From Niabella soli DSM 19437 (GTDB lineage Bacteria; Bacteroidota; Bacteroidia; Chitinophagales; Chitinophagaceae): a stretch of DNA of 64,000 nt. A program made the translations under genes and the position numbers. This document shows positions 35,747 through 44,166 of this stretch, piece after piece (positions within the stretch are counted from its first letter, which is position 1; every line of letters begins with the position of its first letter). The notes beneath the pieces were generated by a model that did not search any database, was not told the origin of the DNA, and was given only the letters and a program-made list of their open reading frames with translations. The stretch spans positions 558,001-622,000 of the forward strand of contig NZ_CP007035.1 in assembly GCF_000243115.2 (NCBI RefSeq), written 5' to 3'.

Positions 35747-36721
35747 CTATGATTTAATGGTTGCGTTCCCGATCTTTTCCAGGATCTGGTGGGCTACGTC
35801 CATGGCTTTCAAACCGTCAATTTCAGAAACTACCGTCTGGGTATTGTTAACGATCGCATCCCTGAATTCTTCCAGTTCGCGCTTAATGGCGTTTACTTCA
35901 GGGATCAGCGGGTTGGCTACCGCAATGGTCTTTTTGCCTGCAGAGGTATCAATATCAAAAGCAAAAACATTTTCATCGGCAGCTTCCTTTAATTTGATGA
36001 TCTCCGTTTTTTTATTTAAAAAGTCGATGCCGATATAGGCGTCTTTCTGAAAGAGGCGCATCTTCCGCATTTTCTTCATAGAGATGCGACTGGAAGTAAG
36101 GTTGGCCACGCAGCCGTTATCAAACTCGATGCGTACATTGGCGATATCCGGCGTTTCTGTCAATACGGCTACACCGCTTGCAGAGATGCGCTTCACATCG
36201 CTCTTGACGATGCTTAAAATAATATCGATGTCGTGGATCATCAGGTCCAGGATCACGCTCACCTCTGTGCCACGGGGATTGAATTGCGCCAGGCGGTGCA
36301 CTTCAATAAACATGGGTTTTAAGGTAACGTTTTTCAGGGAAAGAAAAGCGGGATTAAACCGTTCCACATGTCCTACCTGCAATTTGATGCTTGATTCTTT
36401 GGCGAGCTTTACCAGTTCGCGCGCTTCCTCCATTGTATCGGCAAAGGGCTTTTCCACAAATACATGGCGCCCCATTTTTATGGCTTTTTCGCACCATTGA
36501 TAATGGTAGGTAGTGGGGGTTACAATATCAATGGCATCGCAGAGGCCCAGGAATGCATCCGCATTGGTAAACCGGCGGATCTTGTATTTTTCAATAACTT
36601 CCGCTGCCGTGGCATCGTTCGGTTCGTAAAATCCTACCACTTCCACATTGTCGATTTCCAGCCAGTTATTTAAGTGAAACTTTCCCAGATGGCCTACGCC
36701 TACAATCCCTATTTTTAGCAT
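35747..36721 (-). CDS. Gfo/Idh/MocA family oxidoreductase
   Basis: The 324-residue protein has the Rossmann motif GIVGVGHLGKFHLNNW, the family Lys motif HVFVEKPFADTMEEA, and the C-terminal sheet domain (VILDLMIHDIDIILSI). It oxidises or reduces a sugar or sugar-like compound with NAD(P). In Bacteroidota this type, close to UDP-GlcNAc dehydrogenases by look, often sits near cell-wall genes, but no such neighbour is here. Cytoplasmic. Confidence 0.9.
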   Translation of the reverse strand: MLKIGIVGVGHLGKFHLNNWLEIDNVEVVGFYEPNDATAAEVIEKYKIRRFTNADAFLGLCDAIDIVTPTTYHYQWCEKAIKMGRHVFVEKPFADTMEEARELVKLAKESSIKLQVGHVERFNPAFLSLKNVTLKPMFIEVHRLAQFNPRGTEVSVILDLMIHDIDIILSIVKSDVKRISASGVAVLTETPDIANVRIEFDNGCVANLTSSRISMKKMRKMRLFQKDAYIGIDFLNKKTEIIKLKEAADENVFAFDIDTSAGKKTIAVANPLIPEVNAIKRELEEFRDAIVNNTQTVVSEIDGLKAMDVAHQILEKIGNATIKS

Positions 36722-36831
36722 ATCAGTATTTAAAAATTCAAAGATAACTATTGAAATCAGGGCAGGCGATTTTTTTTACTATTCTGGCTGTACTCAATAG
36801 AATATGAATGGGATAGTCAGGAAGTCGGTTT

Positions 36832-36849
36832 AATAAACTAAAGTTTATT
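36832..36849. promoter_or_regulatory. Operator-like palindrome AATAAACT-aa-AGTTTATT
   Basis: A perfect 8-bp inverted repeat separated by two bases lies directly before a TATCTTTA box (36848-36855, close to TAnnTTTG) and 30-60 bp before the small genes that follow. The placement is that of a repressor site overlapping a promoter. No regulator gene is obvious beside it. Confidence 0.45.
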
Positions 36850-36893
36850 ATCTTTACCCTCGAATAACACCTCAGCCATGGATAAAGATCAAA

Positions 36894-37058
36894 TTGAAAA
36901 AAGAATTAGAGGCTGAAAAGCTAAACCTGGCAGCGTTCTTAAAGATGGCTGCGCGTTTTGGCTTATCAGACGATGAAACCGAGATGCAGATTGATTTTTA
37001 TCTTGAAAAGATCGCTACATTAAAAAAGCAATTAGATAACCAAAATCCTCCCGGATGA
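36894..37058 (+). CDS. Small helical protein, 54 residues, unclear start
   Basis: A TTG at 36894 opens a frame that reads KKELEAEKLNLAAFLKMAAR, then FGLSDDETEMQIDFYLEKIA and a closing KKQLDNQNPPG, ending TGA at 37056. An ATG at 36878 leads in a different frame (MDKDQIEK) that would join this one if one A of the A6 run at 36897-36902 were skipped. So this is either a TTG-started gene, a frameshifted gene or a case of slippage. It is followed after 17 bp by the DUF5053 gene. Helical and charged; no family recognised. Confidence 0.45.
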   Translation: MKKELEAEKLNLAAFLKMAARFGLSDDETEMQIDFYLEKIATLKKQLDNQNPPG

Positions 37059-37075
37059 GGGCTTAAAGTTTTTGT

Positions 37076-37462
37076 ATGAATAAAGAATTAAATAAATTGA
37101 TGCAACTGGCCGGAACTGCCCAGTTTGATGCAGCGCTGGACCAGCTGTATGAAAAATATAAAGATGATGCGGCTGCAAAAAGAGCCATTGCGGCCTACAT
37201 AAAAAAAGGTGTTGCGGCGTCCGGAGAAAGAATAAATGGCGTTGCTGTTAAGATGCAGCTTGCGGAAGTATCAGAGATCATAAGCCTGTCTTATATTGCG
37301 AAGACTTACTTTAATAAAACCAAGTCCTGGCTTTCACAACGGGTAAACGGGCACACCGTTAATGGGAAAGCGGCCCTGTTTACATCAGAAGAAATGAAAA
37401 CACTGAATTTTGCATTAAAGGATGTTGGCAAAAAAATTGGCTCTACCAGCGTGCATCTTTGA
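37076..37462 (+). CDS. DUF5053 protein
   Basis: The 128-residue protein has the DUF5053 C-terminal signature: LSYIAKTYFNKTKSWLSQRV, then NGHTVNGKAALFTSEEMKTL. The N-terminal half is helical (FDAALDQLYEKYKDDAAAKR). The YIAK..F.KT..WL.QR block looks like a helix-turn-helix that could bind DNA. The family is seen in Bacteroidota chromosomes and prophages; function unknown. It follows the small helical gene closely and likely shares its promoter. Confidence 0.75.
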   Translation: MNKELNKLMQLAGTAQFDAALDQLYEKYKDDAAAKRAIAAYIKKGVAASGERINGVAVKMQLAEVSEIISLSYIAKTYFNKTKSWLSQRVNGHTVNGKAALFTSEEMKTLNFALKDVGKKIGSTSVHL

Positions 37463-37561
37463 GATGCTGTTGAGTGTAGTACAGGTGTGCAAGAGTGCGA
37501 TCCCGCTTTCGGCGGGACAGGCTCCAAGTAAAGTTGCCATCTGCACTGCAGTTTGGTCCAT

Positions 37562-37592
37562 AAAAAAAGAGCGTTTCAATGAACGCTCTTTT
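37562..37592 (-). terminator. Terminator behind tRNA-Gln
   Basis: GAGCGTT (37569-37575) and AACGCTC (37582-37588) form a stem with a 6-nt loop. A seven-A run to its left supplies the U-tract for minus-strand transcripts, and TTTT on the right allows partial function on the plus strand. It starts one base after the 3' end of the tRNA. Confidence 0.85.
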
Positions 37593-37593
37593 G

Positions 37594-37664
37594 TTGACCC
37601 ATAAGGATTCGAACCTTAACTGACTGAACCAAAATCAGTAGTGCTACCGTTACACCATGGGTCA
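37594..37664 (-). tRNA. tRNA-Gln (anticodon UUG)
   Basis: On the minus strand the acceptor arm TGACCCA pairs with TGGGTCA, the D-arm follows, the anticodon stem ACTGA/TCAGT encloses the loop TTTTGGT with anticodon TTG, and the T-arm has AAGGTTCGAATCCTT. The discriminator is A and CCA is not encoded, so it must be added after transcription. It reads CAA (and CAG by wobble). Confidence 0.95.
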
Positions 37665-37794
37665 ATCCGCCCTTTTTTCTGACCATTGTCAGATTTGGGA
37701 TTGCAAAAATAGGGAAATCCTTCGTTGTAGCAAAGGCTTTTAAAAATATTTTTGTGATTTTTCAATTTAACGTCCGATTTTGATTTTTGGTTAG

Positions 37795-37822
37795 TTTGGT
37801 GAGTATTAAACAGTTAAATTTG
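37795..37822 (+). promoter_or_regulatory. Candidate mdh promoter
   Basis: TAAATTTG at 37815-37822 matches the -7 consensus TAnnTTTG and lies 36 bp before the mdh ATG. TTTG at 37795-37798 could be the -33 element with a 16-bp spacer, slightly short; a second TTTG at 37786-37789 gives 25 bp. Confidence 0.45.
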
Positions 37823-37857
37823 TTACCATTCAATTCATCTTTAAAAACGATTATTCA

Positions 37858-38787
37858 ATGAAAGTTACTGTAGTAGGAGCCGGAGCGGTGGGAGCTACCT
37901 GTGCTGACAATATTGCCAGAAAAGAATTAGCATCAGAATTGGTTTTGCTGGATATTAAAGAGGGTGTGGCCGAAGGCAAATCCATCGATATGATGCAGAC
38001 AGCGGCCCTCCTGGGTTTTGATACAAAAATAAAAGGCGTTACGAACGACTATGCCGCTACTGCGGATTCCGATGTGGTGGTGATCACTTCCGGACTGCCC
38101 CGCAAACCGGGGATGACGCGCGAGGAGCTGATAGGGGTGAACGCCGGCATTGTAAAAAGTGTAACGGAAAATATTTTAAAATATTCGCCGGACACGATCC
38201 TGATCGTGGTGTCGAACCCGATGGATACGATGAATTACCTCACGCTGCAAACCTCCGGACTGCCGAAGCACCGGGTATTGGGAATGGGTGGTGCGCTGGA
38301 TTCGGCCCGCTTCCGGTATTACCTGAGCCAGGAACTGGGCTGCTCACCGGCTGATCTGAATGCCGTTGTGGTGGGTGGTCATGGCGATACTACCATGATC
38401 CCTTTGATCAAACACGCTACCTGGGGCAGCACACCGGTGACCAATTTTCTGTCGGACGAACAGCAGGCCAAAATTGTTGCCGATACCATGGTGGGCGGCG
38501 CTACGTTGACAAAGCTGATCGGTACTTCCGCCTGGTATGCGCCGGGCGCGGGAACGGCGGCGATGGTGGAAAGTATTCTGCGGGATGAAAAGAAAATAAT
38601 TTCCTGTGGCGTGGCGCTGGATGGGGAATACGGGCAAAAAGATATTTCGCTGGTAGTGCCTGTTACCCTGGGCCGGAAGGGTTGGGAAAAGATCATCGAT
38701 TTTAAACTGTCGGAGACGGAGCAGGCGGCCTTTAACAAAAGTGCCGATGCCGTGCGCACCATGAACGACGTTTTAAAGACCTTATAA
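37858..38787 (+). CDS. mdh: Malate dehydrogenase
   Basis: This 309-residue LDH/MDH-fold enzyme shows VVGAGAVGATCADNIA for NAD binding, the loop TSGLPRKPGMTR, where Arg82 confers malate/oxaloacetate specificity and Arg88 binds the carboxylate, and the catalytic His175 in VVGGHGDTTM. It interconverts malate and oxaloacetate in the TCA cycle. The size and sequence type fit the LDH-like MDH of Bacteroidota. A strong terminator follows. Confidence 0.96.
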   Translation: MKVTVVGAGAVGATCADNIARKELASELVLLDIKEGVAEGKSIDMMQTAALLGFDTKIKGVTNDYAATADSDVVVITSGLPRKPGMTREELIGVNAGIVKSVTENILKYSPDTILIVVSNPMDTMNYLTLQTSGLPKHRVLGMGGALDSARFRYYLSQELGCSPADLNAVVVGGHGDTTMIPLIKHATWGSTPVTNFLSDEQQAKIVADTMVGGATLTKLIGTSAWYAPGAGTAAMVESILRDEKKIISCGVALDGEYGQKDISLVVPVTLGRKGWEKIIDFKLSETEQAAFNKSADAVRTMNDVLKTL

Positions 38788-38808
38788 TTTTTCATGATTG
38801 TTTGTTTT

Positions 38809-38838
38809 TCCCGGTTCATTGAATGGACCGGGATTTTT
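38809..38838 (+). terminator. Terminator of mdh
   Basis: TCCCGGTTCATT (38809-38820) pairs with AATGGACCGGGA (38822-38833) with one mismatch, followed by TTTTT. It begins 21 bp after the mdh stop. Confidence 0.8.
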
Positions 38839-38862
38839 ATTTCTGCAGCTAGTTTTAACGGA

Positions 38863-38897
38863 GGACGCTATGCGAAGCGTCCTTGCTTCGCATTTTT
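38863..38897 (+). promoter_or_regulatory. Two mutually exclusive hairpins, second with T-run
   Basis: GGACGCT (38863-38869) pairs with AGCGTCC (38876-38882). Alternatively ATGCGAAGC (38870-38878) pairs with GCTTCGCAT (38885-38893), which is followed by TTTTTATT. The two stems share bases and cannot form together, an attenuator-like geometry. It may also be just a compact repeat. It lies 285 bp before the lipase gene. Confidence 0.4.
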
Positions 38898-38910
38898 ATT
38901 CCGCTATAAG

Positions 38911-39069
38911 TTTCCCGCAGATTCGCGCTAATGTGGACAGAAAAAGATCAGCAGAGATCAGCGAGGCAAACTAATTCGAAATAGTTATTCCGCAGGTTTT
39001 CGCAGAAAAAAGAAGTGTGATCCGCACTTCGTCAAAGACGAAGATCTGCGCCGATCTGCGGGAAATAAT
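38911..39069. repeat. Dispersed inverted repeat, TTTCCCGC...GCGGGAAA type
   Basis: The left edge reads TTTCCCGCAGATTCGCGC and the right edge GATCTGCGGGAAATAATT, an inverted pair enclosing words such as GATCAGCAGAGATCAGCG and an inner dyad GTCAAAGAC. A shorter copy is at 24087-24152. Remaining bases of the 390-bp gap between mdh and the lipase hold no gene. Confidence 0.55.
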
Positions 39070-39177
39070 TGAGCATGAAATCGGGAATGAGGCAGGGTTT
39101 GTTTTTTTATCGCGATATTCTACAAAGACTTTTTTTACATCAATATAGCTATTTTTGAATATCCTAAATACCAACTT

Positions 39178-40275
39178 ATGAAGCGAAAACTATTTTTTCT
39201 TTCCTTTTTTTTGATTGTTGTACAGATTGTTATTGCCCAACAGTTTCAACCCGTTTTTAATCCGAAGGAATACACTGCATTTCTGTCTATGATGCATTTT
39301 GAAAGCAGTATTCCGGATAAAGCACAAAGAGGAAAGGAAAAAGACCCCTATCAGCTGGTCTATAAATCACCTGAACTGGGAATGAAAAATCTGTGGTGGT
39401 TGTACACCAATGATTATAGTCAGGGAGTAATTGTTATTCGCGGAACGGTTGGGGATAAAGCCAGTTGGCTGGAGAATTATTATTGCCCGATGATACCGGC
39501 TACTGGAACCTTACAATTAGATGCCACAACAAAATTTGATTATAAACTGGCGGAACGGAGCGATGCTTATGTGCATGCCGGCTGGACGATCGGGATGGCT
39601 TATCTCGTTAGGGATATGCTGCCAAAGATTAAAGAGTTATACCAGAAGGGAGTAAAAGATTTCTTTGTATTTGGCCACAGCCAGGGAGGCGTATTGGCCT
39701 ACCTGGTCAGCTCTTATTTATATTATCAGCGGCAGGCGGGAAACCTGCCGGCAGACATACGGTTTAAGACCTATACCAGTGCCGCGCCGAAACCGGGCAA
39801 TGTGCAATATGCTTATGATTTTGAAAGCATCAATAAAGGGGGCTGGACGTATTCAGTAGTGAACAGCGCCGACTGGGTGCCGGAGACGCCCTATACCATT
39901 CAGCGGGTATCAGATATGAATGCGGTGAATCCGTTGGTAGATATTCCCAAAGTTTTAAAGAAACAAAAATTCTTGCTGCGGGTAGTGGGCAATCTTTATT
40001 ACGGCAAGCTGGACCGCAAGACGAGGAAAGCGCAAACTACTTATGCGAATATTTTAGGGCATAAACTATATAAGCTGGCTATTAAAAAAATATTGCCCGG
40101 GCTCAAAGAGCCTGCCTATGCGCCTTCTATGAATTATATGCGCGCCGGCACACCCGTGGTGCTAATGCCGGATGCGGAGTATTATAAAAAATTTGGGCTG
40201 GATAAGGAAGATAAATTTGCTAATCATCATTTTGAACCGTATTATTATCTGATGCAGCAGCAGTATGGGAAGTAG
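39178..40275 (+). CDS. Secreted lipase family protein (alpha/beta hydrolase, class 3-like)
   Basis: The 365-residue protein has a signal peptide ending VIAQ (about residue 21). The nucleophile elbow is FGHSQGGVLAYL with Ser168. The strand before it, GVIVIRGTVGDKASWLEN, fits the lipase-3 oxyanion region, and YTSAAPKPGNVQYAYDFE and NSADWVPETPY match the region carrying the catalytic Asp. The final His is likely in FANHHFEPYYYL. Substrate may be acylglycerol or another ester. Confidence 0.85.
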   Translation: MKRKLFFLSFFLIVVQIVIAQQFQPVFNPKEYTAFLSMMHFESSIPDKAQRGKEKDPYQLVYKSPELGMKNLWWLYTNDYSQGVIVIRGTVGDKASWLENYYCPMIPATGTLQLDATTKFDYKLAERSDAYVHAGWTIGMAYLVRDMLPKIKELYQKGVKDFFVFGHSQGGVLAYLVSSYLYYQRQAGNLPADIRFKTYTSAAPKPGNVQYAYDFESINKGGWTYSVVNSADWVPETPYTIQRVSDMNAVNPLVDIPKVLKKQKFLLRVVGNLYYGKLDRKTRKAQTTYANILGHKLYKLAIKKILPGLKEPAYAPSMNYMRAGTPVVLMPDAEYYKKFGLDKEDKFANHHFEPYYYLMQQQYGK

Positions 40276-40343
40276 GGTTTTTTTGTTCAGAAACTTTAAT
40301 ATTGTGCCAGACTGCTTTAAATAAAACTTGCTTAAAACTGTTT

Positions 40344-41066
40344 ATGAATATTCTTCGATTGGCATATCTGGGCGATGGAGCCAGTGGATTGTCTTTTAAG
40401 GCGAACCAAATATTCTTCTTCATTTTGATATTGCTAAGTAGTAGTGCAGTGGCCCAAAGAGACTCGGTACAATATTTTAGCAAAGACGTTTATCCCATGA
40501 GTTCTTTGTGCTCGAAATCTCTTGTTTTAGACACCAATGGAATGTTTTTTCAGGAACGAGGGTGTGAAGGAAGTTCGACTGTATCTTTTGGAAAATATAC
40601 GCTTGATAAAAATGGCTTGACCAGTTTTCATTTTATTCCATTTGATTCCGTTCGCCTGGTAAAAACCGTTTTATTCAAACCCGGTAGTACTGATAAGACA
40701 ATTGATACCGTCAAGTTGGTTACACTGGAAGGCGACACACTTAGGTCCGTTCTTATTGATCTTGGTGGGTTTACAGATTCTGCGTCTAACGAAATGCGGC
40801 GATGGTTTTTAAAAATCGGGAATCGCCAGGATACGATTGGTATTAACTATAGTAAGCTGAAAGAATTTTATAAGGAAGAATATTCAAAGGAATTGCAAGG
40901 TCTTTACAATGGAAATACAATTATTGTACAAGTAAATATTCCACGAATTTTTTTTTATTATGAACAATGGAGTATTGAGTTACCTGACGATTTTCAACTG
41001 GTTCGCCGACCGTTTGGATTATATAGCGAGGATGGGCTGCATCGGGTTTACACACTGATCCACTAA
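40344..41066 (+). CDS. Secreted hypothetical protein, 240 residues
   Basis: Start at ATG 40344; the frame is open to 40302 but the extra head is unlikely. After a polar head there is a hydrophobic stretch FFFILILLSSSAVAQ that looks like a signal peptide, although it is preceded by about 20 residues, so a later start may be real. The mature part is rich in beta strands (STVSFGKYTLDKNG, SIELPDDFQLVRRPFGLY). No family recognised. The gene is AT-richer than its neighbours. It follows the lipase on the same strand. Confidence 0.6.
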   Translation: MNILRLAYLGDGASGLSFKANQIFFFILILLSSSAVAQRDSVQYFSKDVYPMSSLCSKSLVLDTNGMFFQERGCEGSSTVSFGKYTLDKNGLTSFHFIPFDSVRLVKTVLFKPGSTDKTIDTVKLVTLEGDTLRSVLIDLGGFTDSASNEMRRWFLKIGNRQDTIGINYSKLKEFYKEEYSKELQGLYNGNTIIVQVNIPRIFFYYEQWSIELPDDFQLVRRPFGLYSEDGLHRVYTLIH

Positions 41067-41113
41067 TCTGCTCAAAGAAATATGGCAGAGGAGCTGTCTG
41101 CGTAATCAGCGGG

Positions 41114-42037
41114 CTATTTTTCAATCTTATAACACCATCTAAATAACTTCCCTTCAAAATCAAAAGGGGTGGTAGCTTTAGTGATGTCTTTTATTTTATC
41201 GGTGTGTATCTTTTCTTTTTCCAGAATAAATTTTCGCGCATTAGTGCTGAAATATAACACACCGCCGGGCGATAACACCCGCAAACATTCATTGATCAGA
41301 AAAACATGATCGCGCTGAATATCCAGGATCGCTTCCATTTTTTTGCTGTTGCTAAAAGTGGGCGGGTCCATTATGATCAGGTCGTAACTGTTGGCGGACA
41401 GTTCCGCTACATATTGCAGCACATCGGCCTGGACAAAAGTATAACCTGGGGAAGCAAATTTATTTAGTGTCATATTCCGCTTTGCCCATTCGGTATAGGT
41501 GTTGGAAAGGTCAACCGTAGTCACAGCAGCTGCCTTCCCGGCAGCGGCGTAAACGGAGAAGGAACCCGTATAGGCAAATAAATTCAGGACCCGTTTTCCT
41601 TCGCTTTCCTCCCGAACCATTTTGCGGGTATTACGATGATCTAAGAAAAGTCCGGTATCTAAATAGTCGGCCAGGTTAACAATGAAATGCAGCCCGTTTT
41701 CCTGTACCTCAAATTCATTTTTTGTTGAATCGGTTTTCTGGTATTGTCCCTGCCGCCCGGTTTTCCGTTGCCGGAGTTTGGTGTAGATATGGGTTGCGGG
41801 AACAGACAATACTTCAGCAATAATAGCGGCCGTCTGCTCCATCCAGCGGTTGTGCTCCGTGTCCTCCATTCCGTGTTTGCGTTTGTATTCCGCCACATAT
41901 ATATGGTCCTCATAACGTTCGATGCAAACAGGAAATTCCGGCAGGTCATGGTCGTAAACCCGGTAACAGGTAATACCGGCGTTGCGGGCCTGCCGCGAGA
42001 GGTGCCGGTACACTTTTGTTAAGCGATTGCGGAACAT
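41114..42037 (-). CDS. Class I SAM-dependent methyltransferase, RlmK-like
   Basis: Start at ATG 42037 (MFRNRLTKVYRHLSRQARNA), 307 residues; a longer frame is rejected because it runs into the divergent gene's upstream region. The N-terminal part CYRVYDHDLPEFPVCIERYE and the FIVNLADYLDTGLFLDHRN block match the RlmK half of RlmKL (23S rRNA m7G2069). SAM motifs are VLNLFAYTGSFSVYAA and the catalytic LIIMDPPTFSNSKKM. It lacks the RlmL and THUMP parts of the E. coli fusion. Confidence 0.88.
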   Translation of the reverse strand: MFRNRLTKVYRHLSRQARNAGITCYRVYDHDLPEFPVCIERYEDHIYVAEYKRKHGMEDTEHNRWMEQTAAIIAEVLSVPATHIYTKLRQRKTGRQGQYQKTDSTKNEFEVQENGLHFIVNLADYLDTGLFLDHRNTRKMVREESEGKRVLNLFAYTGSFSVYAAAGKAAAVTTVDLSNTYTEWAKRNMTLNKFASPGYTFVQADVLQYVAELSANSYDLIIMDPPTFSNSKKMEAILDIQRDHVFLINECLRVLSPGGVLYFSTNARKFILEKEKIHTDKIKDITKATTPFDFEGKLFRWCYKIEK

Positions 42038-42093
42038 GCTGAATTTTTCTTCGTTCAAGTTTGAATTTTTTGCGAAATTAGCCCTTTGTAAGC

Positions 42094-43473
42094 ATGCAAT
42101 ATGCAATTGTAGATATTGAAACGACCGGATCCTACGCAGCAGCGAGCGGCATTACCGAAATAAGCATCCAGGTATTGGATGCGGAGGGTATTGTGGTGGA
42201 TCGTTTTGAGAGCCTGGTGAACCCGGTGCAGCAGATTCCTTCTTATATTCAGGCATTGACGGGCATTAGTAATGCCATGGTGGCGGATGCGCCCTTGTTT
42301 GAGGCCATTGCGGAACAGGTTTATAAGCTGCTGCAGGATAAAATTTTTGTGGCCCATAGCGTCAATTTCGATTATTCGTTTGTGAAAAGCCAGTTGGCCT
42401 ATTGCGGCTATGAGCTACATACGAATAAACTGTGCACGGTGCGGTTGAGCAGGAAAATTATTCCCGGGCATGCCTCGTATAGTCTGGGTAAATTATGCGA
42501 AGCGCTGGATATTCCTCACGTAAATAAACATAGGGCAGGAGGTGATACTGATGCTACAGTGGCATTGTTTCAACTGCTGCTGCTGAAAGATGCGGACGGG
42601 CATATTGCTAAAAGTTTAAAACGCACCTCTAAAGAGCAGGTGCTGCCGCCGAATGTGCCCAAGACCGATTTTGATCAGCTGCCCTACACGCCCGGCGTAT
42701 ATTATTTTCATGATGAAAAAGGGAAGATCGTTTATGTGGGAAAGGCGAAAAACATCCGCTACCGGGTCAGCAGTCACTTTAGCAATAATTCCACCACCCG
42801 CCAGCGCCAGAATTTTATGCGCCATATACACCACATCAGTTTTGAAGAATGCGGTACCGAACTGATGGCCGCGGTAAAAGAATCCACAGAAATAAAAAGA
42901 TTATGGCCCAGATTTAATTCGGCTCAAAAAAGGAGAGAGGAGCTGTACGGGATCATTTCCTATGAAGATCAAAACGGCTACCTGCGGCTGGGGATCGAGA
43001 AGATGAGCCGTGGTATGTTGTTGTTAAATTCTTATCATCATCTTGAGGGGGCTAAAGCATCATTACGACAACTGGTGCATGATTTTGATCTTTGCCCGCG
43101 GCTCTGTTTTATTGGAGCGGCATTGGTTGATGAAAAAATGCACCGGGTATTGTGCAAAGGCGCCTGCGAAAAAAAGGAACCGGCTGAAAGCTATAACCAG
43201 CGGGCGCTGGAGGCGATCCGCCATTTAAAGAACCTGCCTTCTTTTGCCATTATTGACAAAGGAGTGCAGCAGGATGAACGATCCTGTATCCTGGTTTGGA
43301 AAGGCAGTTTTTACGGAATGGGATTTATTTCAGAGGAACTGCAACTGGAGCAACCCGAACAGTTTCGCGATTTTGTAACCCCATATAAAGAAAACAGCAC
43401 CATTACCAATATGCTATTCGCCTATGCAAAACGCTATCCATCAAAAATCATTCAATTCAATCATATCGTTTAA
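42094..43473 (+). CDS. DEDDh exonuclease fused to GIY-YIG nuclease
   Basis: The 459-residue protein joins an epsilon-type 3'-5' exonuclease (VDIETTG with Asp7 and Glu9; AHSVNFDYSFV; HRAGGDTDATVALF) to a GIY-YIG domain (PGVYYFHDEKGKIVYVGKAK, from about residue 200), as in UvrC/Cho. The C-terminal third resembles the Cho-like extension. Such fusions are widespread in Bacteroidota and may act in nucleotide excision repair or cleanup of DNA ends. It diverges from the methyltransferase gene. Confidence 0.92.
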   Translation: MQYAIVDIETTGSYAAASGITEISIQVLDAEGIVVDRFESLVNPVQQIPSYIQALTGISNAMVADAPLFEAIAEQVYKLLQDKIFVAHSVNFDYSFVKSQLAYCGYELHTNKLCTVRLSRKIIPGHASYSLGKLCEALDIPHVNKHRAGGDTDATVALFQLLLLKDADGHIAKSLKRTSKEQVLPPNVPKTDFDQLPYTPGVYYFHDEKGKIVYVGKAKNIRYRVSSHFSNNSTTRQRQNFMRHIHHISFEECGTELMAAVKESTEIKRLWPRFNSAQKRREELYGIISYEDQNGYLRLGIEKMSRGMLLLNSYHHLEGAKASLRQLVHDFDLCPRLCFIGAALVDEKMHRVLCKGACEKKEPAESYNQRALEAIRHLKNLPSFAIIDKGVQQDERSCILVWKGSFYGMGFISEELQLEQPEQFRDFVTPYKENSTITNMLFAYAKRYPSKIIQFNHIV

Positions 43474-43482
43474 ATTAAAATC

Positions 43483-44157
43483 ATGATCAAAAAGTTAGCA
43501 TTGCTATTTCCATTGGCGGTATTGTTATTTGCTTTTATGCCCGTTAAAAAAAAGAAAGTCATTTTTTTTGGTGATTCTATTACGCAGCAGGGTGCCCAGC
43601 CGGGTGGATATATTACGCGTATTGAAGACCTGTGTAAGAAGGACGGCCTCTCGGATCAATTTGATTTTGTTGGGAAAGGAGTTGGCGGAAATAAAGTGAC
43701 CGATCTTTTTTTGAGATTTCAGCCGGACGTGCTGGATCAGCATCCGGATATCGTTGTGGTTTATGTGGGAATCAATGATGTATGGCATAAGACCTCTTCG
43801 GGCACCGGAACGGATTTTGATAAATTCGGAAAATTTTATGATGCGATCATTTCCACATTAAAGAAACAGGGGATCCAGCCCATTATCTGCACCCCATCGG
43901 TAATAGGGGAGCGCAACGATTTTACGAACCAGCAGGACGGCGACCTGAACCTGTATGCAAAATGGATCCGCGAGTATGCGGCAAAAAATAATGTGCCGCT
44001 GGTGGATCTGCGTAACCTGTTTTTAGACTACCTGCGGCAGAATAATCCTACAAATGCCGAGAAGGGGATCTTAACGGTAGATCGCGTGCATCTGAACGAA
44101 AAAGGCAATCAGCTGGTGTCGGAAGCAATGTGGAAAGCGATCAAGCAGTTTAAATAA
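43483..44157 (+). CDS. SGNH/GDSL-type hydrolase, exported
   Basis: The 224-residue protein has an N-terminal hydrophobic signal (LALLFPLAVLLFAFM). The four SGNH blocks are present: FFGDSITQQG (Ser32), GKGVGGNKV (Gly), VYVGINDVWH (Asn) and DRVHLNEKG (Asp200, His203). It is an esterase or acetylesterase acting on sugar or lipid acyl groups. It starts 9 bp after the exonuclease gene, so may be co-transcribed. Confidence 0.92.
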   Translation: MIKKLALLFPLAVLLFAFMPVKKKKVIFFGDSITQQGAQPGGYITRIEDLCKKDGLSDQFDFVGKGVGGNKVTDLFLRFQPDVLDQHPDIVVVYVGINDVWHKTSSGTGTDFDKFGKFYDAIISTLKKQGIQPIICTPSVIGERNDFTNQQDGDLNLYAKWIREYAAKNNVPLVDLRNLFLDYLRQNNPTNAEKGILTVDRVHLNEKGNQLVSEAMWKAIKQFK

Positions 44158-44166
44158 GCGATCGCC

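Noticed and set aside
36894-36903. Programmed -1 frameshift at A AAA AAG
   Set aside because: The heptamer is not in the right phase with the ATG 36878 frame; a +1 shift would be needed, so the classical -1 signal does not apply.
37076-37462. Prophage remnant based on DUF5053
   Set aside because: No other phage gene is near; the family also occurs in normal chromosomal places.
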